Assembly (NCBI GenBank): GCA_900770725.1
Contig: CAAGLL010000016.1
Location: forward strand, 1-23,590
DNA: 23,590 nucleotides
DNA from: an uncultured Succinivibrio sp.
GTDB lineage: Bacteria > Pseudomonadota > Gammaproteobacteria > Enterobacterales > Succinivibrionaceae
Direction: 5' to 3'
This document shows positions 22,437 through 23,590 of the stretch, piece by piece. Positions within the stretch are counted from its first letter, which is position 1, and every line of letters starts with the position of its first letter. The translations under genes and the position numbers were made by a program. The notes under the pieces are model-generated. The model did not search any database and had not been told where the DNA came from. It saw only the letters and a program-made list of their open reading frames with translations.

Positions 22437-22482
22437 TATGGTAAGCTTCCATCAGTGCAGAATAATGCTGTGGAGGCTGCCG

Positions 22483-23590
22483 ATGGCACTGGAAGCGATT
22501 ACCAAGGAACTGACGAGGGACGTGCTCACCCGCATGCTCCCGGAGCTCGACGAGCGCCAGGGCAGGCTGCTCTGCGCCAGCTTCGCCTCGGCCCTCGGCC
22601 GCGGCGGCACGGCCTTCGTCATGAGCGTCACCGGCAAGGCCAGGAACACCATCTCCTCGGGCATTGACGAGCTTGCAGGAGACCCTGGAGCGCAGCAGCC
22701 CCAGGGCTCCAGTGAAGCGCAGGATGAGCCTGCTGATGCTCAAGCAGGCCTGACTCAGGCCGGGACGAGGAGGATCCGGCGCAAGGGCGGCGGCAGGAAG
22801 AGCGCGGCCGAGAAGATCCCCGGGCTCTACCAGAAGATCGAGGAGATCGTCGAGAAGGACGGGGGAACCTACGGGAACCCGGAGAAGCCGCTGAAGTGGA
22901 CCACCCTGAGCCTCAGGAAGATCGCAGGGATCCTCTGCGGGCAGGGGATCAGGATCAGCCAGAACATAGTCGCCCGCGCGCTCGAGGCGCTTGGCTACAG
23001 CAGGCAGCAGAACCAGAAGATGAGCCAGGTCGGCGAGCCGCATCCGCTCAGGGGCAGGCAGTTCGACTTCATCAACGAGACTGCCGGGAAGTTCCTCAAT
23101 GAGGGCGAGCCGGTGATCTCCGTTGACACAAAGAAGAAGGAGAACCTCGGCAACTTCAAGAACGGAGGCTCCGAATGGCGCCGCAAAGGCGATCCGAGGA
23201 GGGTGCTCGATCACGACTTCCCTCTGCCCGAGCTTGGCAAGGTGGCTCCCTACGGGATCTACGTGCTCAACAACAACACCGGCTTCGTGAACCTGGGCCT
23301 GAGCCACGACACACCTGAGTTCGCGGGCGAGAGCATCCTCCAGTGGTGGAGGCACGTCGGGAAGGCGACCTTCCCCAGGGCATCGAGGCTGTACATAACC
23401 TGCGACAGCGGCGGCAGCAACGGCAGCCGCATCTGGCTGTGGAAGTATTGCGTGCAACGCCTCGCCGACGAGTCGGGACTCGAAGTGTGGGTGTCGCACT
23501 TCCCCGCCGGCGCGTCTAAGTGGAACAAGATCGAGCACCGGCTGTTCTGCTACATCTCGAAGAACTGGCAGGGCCAGCCGCTGCTGGATG
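22483..23590 (+). CDS. ISAzo13-family transposase (3' truncated by window)
   Basis: The first 369 residues of a DDE transposase of the ISAzo13 type (PF07592). An N-terminal helical region is followed by the family segment RRKGGGRKSAAEK near 106-118, then LRKIAGILCGQGIRISQNIV (HTH-like). The catalytic residues are visible: Asp215 in ISVDTKKKENLGNFKNGG, Asp308 in ITCDSGGSNG and Glu351 in SKWNKIEHRLF. The frame is open to the last base; roughly 50 to 60 residues of the usual length are missing. The ATG at 22483 is preceded by GGAGG 7 bp upstream; in-frame ATGs at 22438 and 22465 are less well placed. It shows no stop or frameshift, so the element may be active. Confidence 0.94.
   Translation, partial: MALEAITKELTRDVLTRMLPELDERQGRLLCASFASALGRGGTAFVMSVTGKARNTISSGIDELAGDPGAQQPQGSSEAQDEPADAQAGLTQAGTRRIRRKGGGRKSAAEKIPGLYQKIEEIVEKDGGTYGNPEKPLKWTTLSLRKIAGILCGQGIRISQNIVARALEALGYSRQQNQKMSQVGEPHPLRGRQFDFINETAGKFLNEGEPVISVDTKKKENLGNFKNGGSEWRRKGDPRRVLDHDFPLPELGKVAPYGIYVLNNNTGFVNLGLSHDTPEFAGESILQWWRHVGKATFPRASRLYITCDSGGSNGSRIWLWKYCVQRLADESGLEVWVSHFPAGASKWNKIEHRLFCYISKNWQGQPLLD

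Larger units (their letters stand above)
22375..23590 (+). mobile_element. ISAzo13-family insertion sequence (partial)
   Basis: The left end begins near 22375 with GGAACTGTCACGAAATAA, inside the oxidoreductase gene, and the element runs off the right edge. The transposase family is clear (next entry). The right end, its terminal repeat and the target duplication are not in the window, so the exact left boundary is uncertain by a few bases. Confidence 0.85.

Noticed and set aside
22423..23538. 371-codon minus-strand frame over the transposase
   Set aside because: It is an antisense shadow; the plus-strand frame holds the full set of transposase catalytic motifs.
1..23590. tRNA or rRNA genes
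   Set aside because: I looked for tRNA-like T-loops and CCA ends and for rRNA signatures in the gaps and saw none; a covariance-model scan would be needed to exclude them fully.

Overview
The window is GC-rich chromosomal DNA from a Gram-negative bacterium. Full-length AsnB, CvrA/NhaP2-type antiporter and IbpA-like Hsp20 proteins resemble proteobacterial versions. Two AAA-ATPase/PD-(D/E)XK (PF09820/PF08011-type) genes are a family common in gut and rumen anaerobes. A gut-associated proteobacterium, for example a GC-rich relative of Succinivibrionaceae, is my tentative inference; no rRNA or marker gene confirms it.

Layout. 1-334: AT-rich, gene-free, with inverted repeats. 335-562 (-): C-terminal relic of an MmeI-like DNA methyltransferase. 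660-2468 (-): K+/H+ antiporter with a recognisable sigma70-type promoter and a GC hairpin in its leader. 2851-4690: asnB, preceded by two adjacent hairpins whose loops are complementary and followed by a terminator. 4713-5723 (+): unknown winged-helix-like protein, apparently expressed from a TATAAT box only 7 bp ahead of the ATG. 5920-7749 (-): first AAA-ATPase/nuclease-fold gene.

7935-11128 (+): a compact five-gene arsenic operon, arsR - ArsP-type permease - small thioredoxin-like protein - ACR3 efflux pump - arsenate reductase. Its promoter carries two perfect palindromes suited to ArsR. The reductase makes arsenite, ACR3 exports it, the permease may export organic or methylated arsenic, and the thioredoxin-like protein may serve redox. 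A convergent aldo/keto reductase (11164-12171, -) follows.

12466-14802 (+): the most novel segment. Three tandem paralogous genes of unknown function share a basic N-terminus, an LPxC...H motif, a helix-rich winged-helix-like centre and a conserved tail. They end at a strong hairpin facing a second, visibly AT-richer AAA-ATPase/PD-(D/E)XK gene (14872-16467, -).

16815-19478 (all -): a RlaP-type nucleotidyltransferase, a zinc-dependent macrodomain ADP-ribosyl hydrolase and a small heat-shock protein, with a gene-free stretch (19479-19844) holding a ladder of TTGAAA-like boxes spaced 22-23 bp. Then come an aldose-1-epimerase-like gene (-), an MFS exporter (+), and a flavodoxin-fold oxidoreductase gene cut after about 40 codons by an ISAzo13-family insertion sequence that runs off the right edge. 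Mobile or defence debris lies at both ends and in the middle, so I read this as an accessory-rich chromosomal region.
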